This document shows, in pieces, positions 1-7,262 of a stretch of 64,000 nt of DNA (within the stretch, counting starts at the first letter, position 1; the number at the start of each line of letters is the position of its first letter). Below the pieces are notes generated by a model. It was not told the DNA's origin and did no database searches. It saw only the letters and a list, made by a program, of their open reading frames with translations. The position numbers and the translations under genes were made by a program. Origin of the DNA: Occultella kanbiaonis (lineage in GTDB: Bacteria > Actinomycetota > Actinomycetes > Actinomycetales > Beutenbergiaceae); contig NZ_CP046175.1 in the NCBI RefSeq assembly GCF_009708215.1, forward strand, positions 806,001 through 870,000, given 5' to 3'.

Positions 1-1
1 C

Positions 2-664
2 GCGATCCTCGGCGAGATCGTCGCCACCCTGGAGGAGGCCGGCACGTTCGAGTCGACGAACATCGTCCTGGTCAGTGACCACGGGCACCTCGCCACCACC
101 CAGCACACGAACCTCAACGCCCTGTTCGCCGAGCGGGGGCTGCTGCGCGTGGATGACGCCGGGACGCTCGTCGACTACGACGTGTACTGCCACGGCGCCG
201 GTCTGTCCGCACAGCTGTTCCTCGCGGAGGGCCTGGACGAGGCCCGGCGCGCGCAGGTCGAGGCGTTGCTCGCCGAGATCGTCGAGGACCCGGCCTACCG
301 GATCGAGGAGATCATCACCGCGGCCGCCGCGCGGGACCGCTTCGGGCTGGACGGCCCGTTCGAGTACGTGGTGATCTCCGAGCCGGGCGTGCTGGTGGCG
401 CCGCACCTGGACCGCGCGGTCATCGCGGTGCCGGGCGACGCGGACTTCATCGGCTACGTCGGCAACCACGGACACCACCCCGAGCACGGCGGGCAACCCG
501 TGTTCATCGCGTCCGGCCCGGACTTCGCGCCGGGCGTGCACGCGGGGCGGCGCTCCATCCTCGACGAGGCACCGACGTTCGCGGCCGTGCTCGGTCTCGA
601 CCTGCCCAGCGCCGAGGGCACCGTCATCGCCGAGGTGCTCGCCGAGGTGCTCGCCGAGCGGTAG
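2..664 (+). CDS. Alkaline phosphatase superfamily protein (type I phosphodiesterase/nucleotide pyrophosphatase), 5' truncated
   Basis: The reading frame enters from the left edge, so the N-terminus with the nucleophile Thr/Ser is missing and 220 residues remain. An SDHGH motif near the visible start is the usual metal-binding signature of the type I phosphodiesterase/nucleotide pyrophosphatase family. A second cluster, GNHGHHPEHGG followed by FIASGPDF, matches the C-terminal metal-ligand and substrate region, where related proteins have a GTHGY-type motif. Enzymes of this family hydrolyse phosphodiester or pyrophosphate bonds; the substrate cannot be told here. The last codons contain a short 12-nt tandem repeat giving AEVLAEVLAER. 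Several other phosphoesterases lie near 57.6-62.7 kb, but this gene is too far away to be co-transcribed with them. Confidence 0.85.
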   Translation, partial: AILGEIVATLEEAGTFESTNIVLVSDHGHLATTQHTNLNALFAERGLLRVDDAGTLVDYDVYCHGAGLSAQLFLAEGLDEARRAQVEALLAEIVEDPAYRIEEIITAAAARDRFGLDGPFEYVVISEPGVLVAPHLDRAVIAVPGDADFIGYVGNHGHHPEHGGQPVFIASGPDFAPGVHAGRRSILDEAPTFAAVLGLDLPSAEGTVIAEVLAEVLAER

Positions 665-721
665 CGCGCCAGCGCGTGGGGCGGTCCAGCGGGGGGTAGC
701 GGGGTGGCTCAGCGGTGCGGC

Positions 722-1207
722 TCAGCGGGGGAGGTGGCGTGCCATGAGCACGTCGTCCACCTCGGCGCCGTCGAGCAGGAACTCCCCGCGCAGCACCCCC
801 TCCTCCACGAACGAGCAGCGGGCGTAAAGCCGGCGCGCCGTCGGGTTCGTGGAGAGCACCCGCAGGCTCACCTTCCGTGCGCCCCGCCGTCCGAGTTCGG
901 CAACGGCCGCCTCCACCAGGGCGGTGCCGATGCCGCGCCCGGCCAGGGCGGGGTCCACGGCGAGTCCGTTGATCTCGAGCACATGGGCGTGGGAGTCGAT
1001 GCCGAACACGTTGTGCCACTGGATGTAGCCGGCCACCCGGTCCTCGGCCGTGACCGCCACGAGCACGTCCGACGTGGGCAGGTTCGCGAACGCCGAACGC
1101 GCCCCCTCGGGCGCAGGCGCGGGAGAGTTGCTCGGAGACCAGGTCGCGTCGTCGATGGCGACGATCGCGGCGTCGTCGGCCGCGGACGCGGTGCGGATCG
1201 AGATCAT
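722..1207 (-). CDS. GNAT family N-acetyltransferase
   Basis: A protein of 161 residues of the Gcn5-related N-acetyltransferase fold, which transfers acetyl from acetyl-CoA to an amine. The acetyl-CoA binding signature is visible as INGLAVDPALAGRGIGTALV (V/I-x-x-x-x-R/Q-G-x-G/A form), followed by beta-5 KVSLRVLSTNPTARRLYARC, where the NPxARRLY stretch is typical of helix alpha-4. The start is set at the ATG encoding MISIRTASAADD because that sequence begins beta-1 of the fold; an in-frame ATG nine bases upstream and a longer extension are possible but add low-complexity Arg/Pro sequence. It converges with the phosphodiesterase gene and is divergent from the histidine kinase. The substrate is unknown. 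Confidence 0.88.
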   Translation of the reverse strand: MISIRTASAADDAAIVAIDDATWSPSNSPAPAPEGARSAFANLPTSDVLVAVTAEDRVAGYIQWHNVFGIDSHAHVLEINGLAVDPALAGRGIGTALVEAAVAELGRRGARKVSLRVLSTNPTARRLYARCSFVEEGVLRGEFLLDGAEVDDVLMARHLPR

Positions 1208-1433
1208 GGCTCCCATCGTGCCGTACGGCCCGTTCGGGTCCCGACGAGGTCGACGCGCCGGGCCGGCCGGTCGCACCCTTTCGGACGCTGCTCACCTAGT
1301 ACCCGCCGAGCTGAGTTCGGACCCCGCGACGTGCGAGGTCAGCGCAGCGGGTACGAGGTCAGCACGGTGGGACGCCGGGCCCGACAGGGGGCGCCCGGAC
1401 CGGTGGTCGGACGGCGGCGGTACCGTCGTGGGC

Positions 1434-2681
1434 ATGTCCTCGATCGAGCGGGCCCGGCCCGGGGCGCAGCCGCCGCCGGGCCGCGAGGTGGGACCCGCGC
1501 GCCGGTTGGTGCCGGCACTCGCCGTGGCGTTCGCGCTGCTCGCCGTGCTCGCGAACGCGGGTGACTGGCGCAACGGGCTCTTCCTGCTGGTCCCGGTCGC
1601 CGCCTTCGCGGCCTGGTACCGCTGGGACCTGCCGGTCCCGGTGCTGGCCGCCCCGGTCATCGTCGGCACGGCGGGCGCGCTGTGGGGTGGGGACTTCGAG
1701 CCGGCCCTGTTCCTGCTCGCCCTGTTCGCGCTGGTGAGCGTGGCCTGGTGCGAGCACCGCCCGACGGCGTGGGCGCTGGTCGCGCTGTCGGTCGTCGCCG
1801 TTCTGGGACTGGCACTCGGGCGGCCGGAGGCGGAGGTGGCGTGGGCACCGTGGGTCGTCGGCATCTCGTTCCCGGCGGTCCTCGGCTGGGTGGTCCGGCG
1901 CCAGGAGCAGACCACCGCCCAGTTGACCCGGGCCCGACGTGAGCTCGCTGAACGGGCCGTGCAGGACGAGCGACGCCGGATCGCCCGGGATCTGCACGAC
2001 CTCGTCGGCCACGGGCTGGCGGCCGTGTTGCTGCAGGTCACCAGCGCCCGGCACGTGCTGCGCCGCGACGTCGATTCCGCCGACGAGGCCTTGGCGACCG
2101 CCGAGCGGGTGGGCCGGGCGAGCATGCAGGATCTGCGGGCCACCATGGACCTGCTCCGCGCCGACGGCGAACCGTCCGGGAACGCACCGCTGCCGGGTCT
2201 GGCGCAGCTGCCCGGGCTCGTGGCCGGCTACGCGGAGCGCGGGCTGGACGTGGCGCTGGAGGGCGGCCCCGGCGGGCCGGGTGCGCCCGGCGGACGCGGC
2301 GGGTCAACCGCCGGCGGCGGGTCGGATGGGACCGGCGCGCCCGGCGGTGCCGGTGCGACAACCGCCACAGTCGCGCCCGAGCCGGGCTCCGCCGTCGGGC
2401 TCACGCTCTACCGGATCGCGCAGGAGGCGCTCGCGAACGCGGCCATCCACGCACCCGACGCGCGCACCCGGGTGCGCACCGCCGTCGGGCCGGACTCGGT
2501 GGTGATGGAGGTCGTGACCGAGGGCCCGCTCCGACCCGTCCAGCCGCGACCTGCGCACGGCCACTACGGCCTGCTCGGGATGCATGAACGGGCCGAGGTC
2601 ATCGGTGCGGACCTGCGGGCCGGGCCGACGCCGGCCGGGTGGACGGTGCGCTGTGAGGTTCCGATCGGTGGTGCGCCGTGA
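1434..2681 (+). CDS. Two-component sensor histidine kinase, NarL/DesK type (HisKA_3)
   Basis: A 415-residue membrane sensor kinase. After a short cytoplasmic tail come several hydrophobic segments (about residues 23-145) with no recognisable ligand domain. Then follows a coiled segment (RRQEQTTAQLTRARRELAERA) and the HisKA_3 dimerisation box RRRIARDLHDLVGHGLAAVL, in which His188 is the phosphorylation site. The C-terminal HATPase region shows an N-box (YRIAQEALANAAIHAP) and ends with GLLGMHERAEVIGADL. A Gly/Ala/Thr-rich stretch of about 35 residues sits just before the N-box, looks like low-complexity expansion and is unlikely to be functional. The stop codon overlaps the GTG start of the response regulator (GTGA), so the two form one operon. 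The stimulus is unknown. Confidence 0.9.
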   Translation: MSSIERARPGAQPPPGREVGPARRLVPALAVAFALLAVLANAGDWRNGLFLLVPVAAFAAWYRWDLPVPVLAAPVIVGTAGALWGGDFEPALFLLALFALVSVAWCEHRPTAWALVALSVVAVLGLALGRPEAEVAWAPWVVGISFPAVLGWVVRRQEQTTAQLTRARRELAERAVQDERRRIARDLHDLVGHGLAAVLLQVTSARHVLRRDVDSADEALATAERVGRASMQDLRATMDLLRADGEPSGNAPLPGLAQLPGLVAGYAERGLDVALEGGPGGPGAPGGRGGSTAGGGSDGTGAPGGAGATTATVAPEPGSAVGLTLYRIAQEALANAAIHAPDARTRVRTAVGPDSVVMEVVTEGPLRPVQPRPAHGHYGLLGMHERAEVIGADLRAGPTPAGWTVRCEVPIGGAP

Positions 2682-3349
2682 TCCGGGTCGTCCTCGCCGA
2701 CGACCAGGCGATCGTGCGCGCCGGGATCGCGCGCATCCTCGCGCCGGCGGACGGGTTCGAGGTGGTCGCCGAATGCGCCGACGGCACCGAGGTCGCGGCC
2801 GCCGTCGCCCGGTCCGGGCCCGACGTGGTGGTGATGGACGTGCGGATGCCGCGCCGGGACGGGCTCGCCGCGACGCGGGAGGTGCGCTCGCTCCCGCAGC
2901 CGCCGCCGGTGCTGATCCTGACCACGTTCGACGAGGACGAGGTGCTCTGGAGCGCCCTCGAGGCGGGCGCCGCCGGGTTCCTGCTCAAGGACGCCGGCGC
3001 GACCGACCTGATCCACGCCGTGCGGGCCGTGGCCGGCGGCGCGGCCTGGTTCGACCCCGCCGTCAGCCCCCGGCTGCTGGCCGCGTACCGGCGCTCCGTG
3101 GTGCCGGACCAGCGGCAGCGCCGGCGCCTCGAGGCGCTGACCGAGCGCGAGGCGGAGGTGCTGCGGTGGATGGCGCGTGGCGCCACGAACGCCGAGATCG
3201 CCGCGGGCCTGCACGTCAGCGACGGCACGGTGAAGTCCCACGTCGGGGCCGTCTTCGGCAAGCTCGGCGTGCGGGACCGGGCCGCCGCGATCGTGTACGC
3301 GTTCGACCACGGCGTCGTCACTCCGGGGCAGGGACCGCCCGCGAACTAG
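2678..3349 (+). CDS. Response regulator, NarL/FixJ family (REC + LuxR-type HTH)
   Basis: A 223-residue transcription factor partner of the upstream kinase. The receiver domain shows the acidic pair in VLADDQAIVRAG and the phospho-acceptor Asp54 in VVVMDVRMPRRDG, then the conserved Thr in LILTTFDED and the Lys in GFLLKDAG. The C-terminal LuxR-type helix-turn-helix begins LTEREAEVLRWMARGATNAE and contains HVSDGTVKSHVGAVFGKLGVRDR, the DNA-contact helices. It starts at a GTG that overlaps the kinase stop codon by four bases, which implies translational coupling. Targets are not evident; the next gene (DUF2306 membrane protein) begins 74 bases later on the same strand and is a possible target. Confidence 0.95.
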   Translation: MIRVVLADDQAIVRAGIARILAPADGFEVVAECADGTEVAAAVARSGPDVVVMDVRMPRRDGLAATREVRSLPQPPPVLILTTFDEDEVLWSALEAGAAGFLLKDAGATDLIHAVRAVAGGAAWFDPAVSPRLLAAYRRSVVPDQRQRRRLEALTEREAEVLRWMARGATNAEIAAGLHVSDGTVKSHVGAVFGKLGVRDRAAAIVYAFDHGVVTPGQGPPAN

Positions 3350-3423
3350 GACCACGGTGGCAGGGCGGGTTGTGGACCGCGGGCCGATGTGGCGGGCATG
3401 CCCCGCGGCGCAGGATCGCGGGT

Positions 3424-4161
3424 ATGACGGACCAGCTCACCAGGCCAAGCAAGCCCGACCGGCGGGACGCGATCGTGGCGGCCATGTCCAAGCCGCCCGC
3501 CACGGGCAGGAACCGGTTCCGGGTGGTGGCGGTGGCGTTCCTGTCCCTCGGCGTGGTGGCCTACGCGGCCGTCGTCTACGGGGGCTTCGACGTGTCCGCC
3601 TCCCAGGTCGAGACCCGGGACGAGCTGCCCTGGCACTACCCGCTGCTGTGGGCGCACATCGCCACCGGGGCCATCGCGCTCACGCTCGGGCCGCTGCAGT
3701 TCGTGCGGCGGATCCGCCGGGTGCCGCGGGTGCACCGCTACATCGGGCGGGTGTACCTGTTCGCGGGCGTGGTCCCGTCGTCGATCGTCGGGATCGTGGT
3801 GGCGCTGCTGACCACGTCCGGTCCGGTGGCCGCGGCCGGCCTCGTGGTGGGTGACGTGCTCTGGATCACGACGGCGGCCCTCGCCTATGCCCATGCCCGC
3901 GCCGGACGCTACCGGCAGCACGGCCAGTGGATGATCCGCAACTTCGCGGTGACGTTCGCCGCGGTCACGTTCCGGGCCTGGCTCGGCCTGACGATCGTGG
4001 GCCAGCTGCCGATCCTGGAGTCGGTGTACGGCGGGGACTTCGACGCCCTGTTCGCCGTCGCCTACGCCGCGACCTGCTGGCTCGCCTTCATCCCGAACCT
4101 GCTGTTCGTCAACCTCTACCTGCGGCGGCGCCCCCGACGCGTCCAGGGCGCGCTCCCCTGA
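3424..4161 (+). CDS. DUF2306 family membrane protein
   Basis: A predicted integral membrane protein of 245 residues with about six or seven hydrophobic segments, beginning with VVAVAFLSLGVVAYAAVVYGG. Charged and His-containing loops (HIATGAIALTLGPLQFVRR, RVHRYIGRVYLFAG, RYRQHGQWMIRNFAVTFAAV) match the DUF2306 pattern, in which conserved His residues suggest haem or metal contact; no function is established. The ATG at this start lies just after the two-component operon and is preferred over longer in-frame extensions that lack membrane character. Oddly, the last bases and the stop codon are embedded in a copy of a 59-nt structured repeat, and 23 bases of the 3' coding sequence recur exactly at the 3' end of the MFS gene 1.59 kb downstream. 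Confidence 0.8.
   Translation: MTDQLTRPSKPDRRDAIVAAMSKPPATGRNRFRVVAVAFLSLGVVAYAAVVYGGFDVSASQVETRDELPWHYPLLWAHIATGAIALTLGPLQFVRRIRRVPRVHRYIGRVYLFAGVVPSSIVGIVVALLTTSGPVAAAGLVVGDVLWITTAALAYAHARAGRYRQHGQWMIRNFAVTFAAVTFRAWLGLTIVGQLPILESVYGGDFDALFAVAYAATCWLAFIPNLLFVNLYLRRRPRRVQGALP
4109..4131 (+). repeat. 23-bp exact direct repeat, left copy
   Basis: Bases 4109-4131, starting TCAACCTCTACC and ending GGCGGCGC, recur identically at 5699-5721. Here they encode part of the DUF2306 C-terminus (NLYLRRR). The segment between the copies holds the DUF559 gene and all the 59-nt repeats. Confidence 0.9.
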
Positions 4162-4211
4162 CGTGAATCGTGAGTGTGCCCTGCCGGCACCCGCACCTCG
4201 GGACAGGGGAG
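4153..4211 (+). repeat. 59-nt structured repeat, copy 0 (upstream of DUF559 gene)
   Basis: Exactly 59 nt long. It opens CTCCCCTGAC and closes GACAGGGGAG, which pair at nine of ten positions. It shares CTGACGTGAATCGTG at its 5' side with the four downstream copies. The outer stem bases differ from the other copies but change on both sides together, so pairing is kept. An inner GTGCC...GGCAC stem is also present. It overlaps the DUF2306 stop codon. Confidence 0.75.
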
Positions 4212-4286
4212 TCGGGGGTCGCCATCCACAGGGCACCCGAACGGCGGGATCGTCCACAGGACCGACGGGCGAGGCACCAAGGGGGC

Positions 4287-5345
4287 ATGGGTGGGGTGCA
4301 CCGTGACCCGATGAGGCGTGGTGAACTTCCCGAGGCTCTTGGACGGACGTTCTCGGTGACCCAGGCTCGGGGGCGCGGCGTCACCCCGTCGCGACTTCGG
4401 GCACGCGATCTCGCCCGACCCTTCCGGGGTGTGCGGGCGCGCACGGTCGAGCGTGGCGACGCGCTGCACGCTGGTGCCTCCAACAGCGACGCGCGACATG
4501 CGGCGGCCCAGCGCGACGCGCGCCGTGCGGCGGCCAAGCCCGGACGAGTCACGCGCAAGGAGGCCGAACTGCGGGAACACGCGCTCGCGTACGCACTCGT
4601 CATGCCGGCCAACCAGTTCTTCACCCACCTCACGGCGGCGCTGCTCTGGGGCGTGCCGTTGCCACCTCGGCTGATCCTCGCTGCGCCGCTCGAGCCGGAC
4701 GTCGGCGTGCTGAGCCCGGCCCGCGTGCCGCGAAACCACGGGGTTCACGGTCACGCGGTGCACGCGGATCGGGCGAGCGTGGTCACGCATCCCAGGTACC
4801 GCGTCCAACTCGCCTCGCCGGCGACCACCTGGGCGATGCTCGGCGCGGTGCTCACGGACCTGCGCGACCTCGTCGCCCTCGGCGATGCACTGGTACGCGA
4901 GCAGATGTTCAGTTCCACACCGCCACCGCTTGCGACGATCGCGAACCTTGCGGCCGTGGTCGGGAGCGGCCGGCGCGTGGGCATCGCATCGCTGCGGGAC
5001 GCGTTGCCGATGATCCGGACGCGGTCGGCGTCACGACCCGAGACCTGGCTGCGCCTGCTGCTGGTCGGAGCGGGGCTGCCGGAGCCCGACCTGAACTGGG
5101 AGCTCCGGGTCGACGGTGCGGTGGTCGCGGTCATCGACCTCCCCTATCCGGAGCTCAAGGTCGCCATCGAGTACGAGGGTGAGCATCACCTGACCGACGG
5201 CGAGCAATGGGACTCCGACATCGCCCGCTACGAGGATCTCGCCGCCCAGGGCTGGATCGTGGTCTGGGTGACCAGGGAGCAACTGTTCCGCTGGCCCGAG
5301 AACGTGCTCAAGCGCGTCCGGCGTGCGCGCGCCGACCGGCTCTGA
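4287..5345 (+). CDS. DUF559 / Vsr-like endonuclease-fold protein with AbiEi-like N-terminal region
   Basis: A 352-residue protein. The C-terminal 75 residues form a Vsr/DUF559-type PD-(D/E)xK nuclease fold: Asp284 in VIDLPYPELKVAIEYEG, Glu295 and Glu297 in the same strand, then EHHLTDGEQWDSDIARYEDL and the strand WIVVWVTREQLF. The N-terminal half (FSVTQARGRGVTPSRLRARDL; later FFTHLTAALLWGVPLP) resembles the winged-helix/AbiEi-type region common in actinobacterial members of this group, some of which are annotated as type IV antitoxin-like. The start is the ATG giving MGGVHRDPMRRGELP; ATG at 4311 is equally possible. No cognate partner is adjacent. The gene sits inside an array of REP-like repeats and between 23-bp direct repeats, suggesting it travels or amplifies with them. 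Biological role is unproven. Confidence 0.8.
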   Translation: MGGVHRDPMRRGELPEALGRTFSVTQARGRGVTPSRLRARDLARPFRGVRARTVERGDALHAGASNSDARHAAAQRDARRAAAKPGRVTRKEAELREHALAYALVMPANQFFTHLTAALLWGVPLPPRLILAAPLEPDVGVLSPARVPRNHGVHGHAVHADRASVVTHPRYRVQLASPATTWAMLGAVLTDLRDLVALGDALVREQMFSSTPPPLATIANLAAVVGSGRRVGIASLRDALPMIRTRSASRPETWLRLLLVGAGLPEPDLNWELRVDGAVVAVIDLPYPELKVAIEYEGEHHLTDGEQWDSDIARYEDLAAQGWIVVWVTREQLFRWPENVLKRVRRARADRL

Positions 5346-5371
5346 CGCCCCGCCCGACCGCTCGGGCCCGC

Positions 5372-5430
5372 TTCCACTGACGCGAATCGTGGGTCGGTCC
5401 GCCTGTCATGCGCATCTCGAGTCAGTGGAA
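5372..5430 (+). repeat. 59-nt structured repeat, copy 1
   Basis: Begins TTCCACTGAC and ends GTCAGTGGAA, perfect 10-bp inverted ends. The interior reads GCGAATCGTGGGTCGG on the 5' side and GCGCATCTCGA on the 3' side. Separated by 15 nt from copy 2; the pair repeats 177 bp downstream as copies 3 and 4. Confidence 0.85.
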
Positions 5431-5445
5431 CGGGCGCCCTCGTGG

Positions 5446-5504
5446 TTCCGCTGACGTGAAAGGTGGGTCGGTGGGTGTGTGACCCGCACTTGGGGTCAGT
5501 GGAA
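5446..5504 (+). repeat. 59-nt structured repeat, copy 2
   Basis: Begins TTCCGCTGAC and ends GTCAGTGGAA (nine of ten ends pair, the other is a G-T wobble). An inner GTGGGTC...GACCCGCAC stem is clear. Same orientation as the other copies. Confidence 0.85.
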
Positions 5505-5548
5505 CGGGCACGGCCGCCGGATCCGACGGCGGCGCGTCGGCGCCTCAG

Positions 5549-5607
5549 CTCCGCTGACGTGAAATGTCGGTTGTGCGGGTCATGACCCGCATCTCGAGTC
5601 AGTCGAA
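5549..5607 (+). repeat. 59-nt structured repeat, copy 3
   Basis: Begins CTCCGCTGAC and ends GTCAGTCGAA. The centre is the perfect 18-nt palindrome TGCGGGTCATGACCCGCA. Its 3' interior (CATCTCGA) matches copy 1, supporting duplication of a two-copy block. Confidence 0.85.
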
Positions 5608-5622
5608 CGGGGACCCTCGCGG

Positions 5623-5681
5623 TTCCGCTGACGTGAGTTGCGGGTCGGTGGGTGCGTGACCCGCACTTGGGGTCAGTGGAG
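5623..5681 (+). repeat. 59-nt structured repeat, copy 4
   Basis: Begins TTCCGCTGAC and ends GTCAGTGGAG, with inner GCGGGTC...GACCCGC stem. Its 3' interior (GCACTTGGG) matches copy 2. The 15-nt spacer from copy 3 is homologous to that between copies 1 and 2. No gene is visible in 5346-5698; these repeats fill most of it. Confidence 0.85.
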
Positions 5682-5698
5682 CGAGGTCGGGGCGGGGC

Positions 5699-5721
5699 TC
5701 AACCTCTACCTGCGGCGGCGC
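5699..5721 (+). repeat. 23-bp exact direct repeat, right copy
   Basis: Identical to 4109-4131 but here it forms the last codons and stop of the MFS gene on the opposite strand (RRAAAGRG end). The flanking bases on both sides differ between copies, so the match is exactly 23 bp. Confidence 0.9.
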
Positions 5722-7093
5722 GGCGCTGCGCACCCACGGCGATGAGCGCGATCACGAGCCCGCCGACCGCCAGCACGGACCCGGCCCACGCGGGCGCCAG
5801 GTAGCCGAAGCCGGCGGCGAGCACCAGGCCACCGACCCACGCGCCCACGGCGTTGCCGATGTTCAGCGCGGAGTGGTGCAGCGCGGCGGCCAGCGACGGT
5901 GCGTCAGGGGAGGAGTCCAGGAGCCGGGTCTGCAGCGACGGCCCGAGGAACTGCGAGATCGTGGCGATCGCGAAGAGCCCAATGATCCCGACGACGGCCC
6001 AGTGTGCGGTCAGCGCGAAGCCGGCGAGCAGTACGGCCATCCCGACCAGGCCGGCGATCGCGGTGCCCATCACCGAGCGGTCGGCCAGACGCCCGGCGAT
6101 CACGGTGCCCACGGTCATCCCGGTGCCGAACACGGCGAGGATCAGGGGCACCGCGCCGATGGACAGGCCCAGCACCTCCGGCACGATCTCGCCGATATAG
6201 CTGTACACGGCGAACATGCCGCCGAACCCGACGGCCGCGATGCCGAGCGTGAACCAGACCTGCGCGTGCCGGAACGCCCGTAGCTCCCCGCGGGCGCTGG
6301 CACGCTGGCCGGACGGGCGGGGCAGCTCCGGAACGAACCGCCAGATCGCGACCACGGCCGCGAGCGAGACGAGGACGACCACCGCGTAGGCCGAGCGCCA
6401 TCCCGCCCACTGGCCGAGCGCCGTCGACAGTGGCACGCCGATCATGGTCGCGATGGTGAGCCCGAGCATCACCTGCGACACCGCACGCGCCCGTCGTCCG
6501 GCCGGGGCGAGCGTCGCCGCGATCAGCGAGGCCACACCGAAGTACGCCCCGTGGGGCAGGCCGGCCACGAACCGGGACACCGCCATCGAGCCGAACTCCG
6601 GCGCGACCGCGGAGAACGCGTTGCCGAGGGCGATCGCCACGGCGAGCAGCACCAGGAGCTGCTTGCGCTCGAGCCGAGCCGCGACCACGACGATCAGCGG
6701 CGCGCCGATCACGACGCCGAGCGCGTAGGCGGAGATGAGCCGGCCCGCGGTCGGCACCGAGACGCCGAGGCTCGTCGCCATCTGCGGCAGCAGGCCCATG
6801 GTGGCGAACTCGGTGGTGCCGATCGCGAAGCCGCCGATCGCCATCGCGATGATCGCGGCCCGCAGCCCGCGGGGCGGCAGCGGCGACGGCGTGGGCGGGG
6901 CGGGCGGGTGCGCGTCGCCGCCGGTCAGGTACGGCGAGGGGGACGACGGCGTGGGCCCGGGTCGCGCGGGCCCGCCATCTTCCGTACCGGTCGGGTATGG
7001 CGAGCCGGCCGACGGCGTGGCCGCAGGTCGTGCGGGCGGGTTCGGCCCGGCATGGGATACGGCGGTCACGACGGCGTCGGTCCGGCTGGTCAT
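5699..7093 (-). CDS. MFS transporter (DHA1-like, arabinose efflux/multidrug type)
   Basis: A 464-residue protein with twelve predicted membrane helices from about residue 75 onward. It carries the family signature IGTTEFATMGLLPQMATSLG in helix 1, typical of the AraJ/YdhP-like DHA1 group, and a motif-A-like loop (GRLADRSVMGT) after helix 8. These proteins are proton-driven exporters of sugars or drugs; the substrate is unknown. The cytoplasmic N-terminal 70 residues are unusual: a Pro/Thr/Ser-rich tail with three diverged repeats (PARPAATPSAGSPYPTG, PARPGPTPSSPSPYLTG, PAPPTPSPLPP). A GGAG ribosome site sits six bases before the ATG. The gene ends inside a 23-bp sequence shared with the DUF2306 gene, suggesting its 3' end was rewritten by a recombination event. 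Confidence 0.9.
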   Translation of the reverse strand: MTSRTDAVVTAVSHAGPNPPARPAATPSAGSPYPTGTEDGGPARPGPTPSSPSPYLTGGDAHPPAPPTPSPLPPRGLRAAIIAMAIGGFAIGTTEFATMGLLPQMATSLGVSVPTAGRLISAYALGVVIGAPLIVVVAARLERKQLLVLLAVAIALGNAFSAVAPEFGSMAVSRFVAGLPHGAYFGVASLIAATLAPAGRRARAVSQVMLGLTIATMIGVPLSTALGQWAGWRSAYAVVVLVSLAAVVAIWRFVPELPRPSGQRASARGELRAFRHAQVWFTLGIAAVGFGGMFAVYSYIGEIVPEVLGLSIGAVPLILAVFGTGMTVGTVIAGRLADRSVMGTAIAGLVGMAVLLAGFALTAHWAVVGIIGLFAIATISQFLGPSLQTRLLDSSPDAPSLAAALHHSALNIGNAVGAWVGGLVLAAGFGYLAPAWAGSVLAVGGLVIALIAVGAQRRAAAGRG

Positions 7094-7262
7094 CGGGCGC
7101 TCCTGGGGCTGGTGGGGAGGTGCTGCCGACGCTGGGAGCCGTGGGGTCGAAACGATTCTAGTGGGCCGGTCGGCGCTGTGGGGCCGGTGTGCGCAGACTC
7201 ACGCGCGGCGATGTCCACAGGCCGATCGCGACCTGGCGCAGCGGGCGTGCAGACTGGGTGCC

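Noticed and set aside
632-660. Short 12-nt tandem repeat at the end of the phosphodiesterase gene
   Set aside because: Only two and a half units, in frame, common in Glu/Ala/Val-rich termini of high-G+C genes.
1336-1372. Two copies of CGAGGTCAGC in the acetyltransferase/kinase spacer
   Set aside because: Too short and no symmetry; could be chance in G+C-rich sequence, so no operator is claimed.
1050-1433. N-terminal extension of the histidine kinase frame
   Set aside because: It overlaps the divergent acetyltransferase and has shadow-like composition. The ATG at 1434 directly precedes the expected short tail and first membrane segment.
5346-5698. CRISPR-like array
   Set aside because: Repeats carry long inverted ends, occur as dimers with spacers of 15 and 44 nt that are themselves partly homologous, and no cas genes are present.
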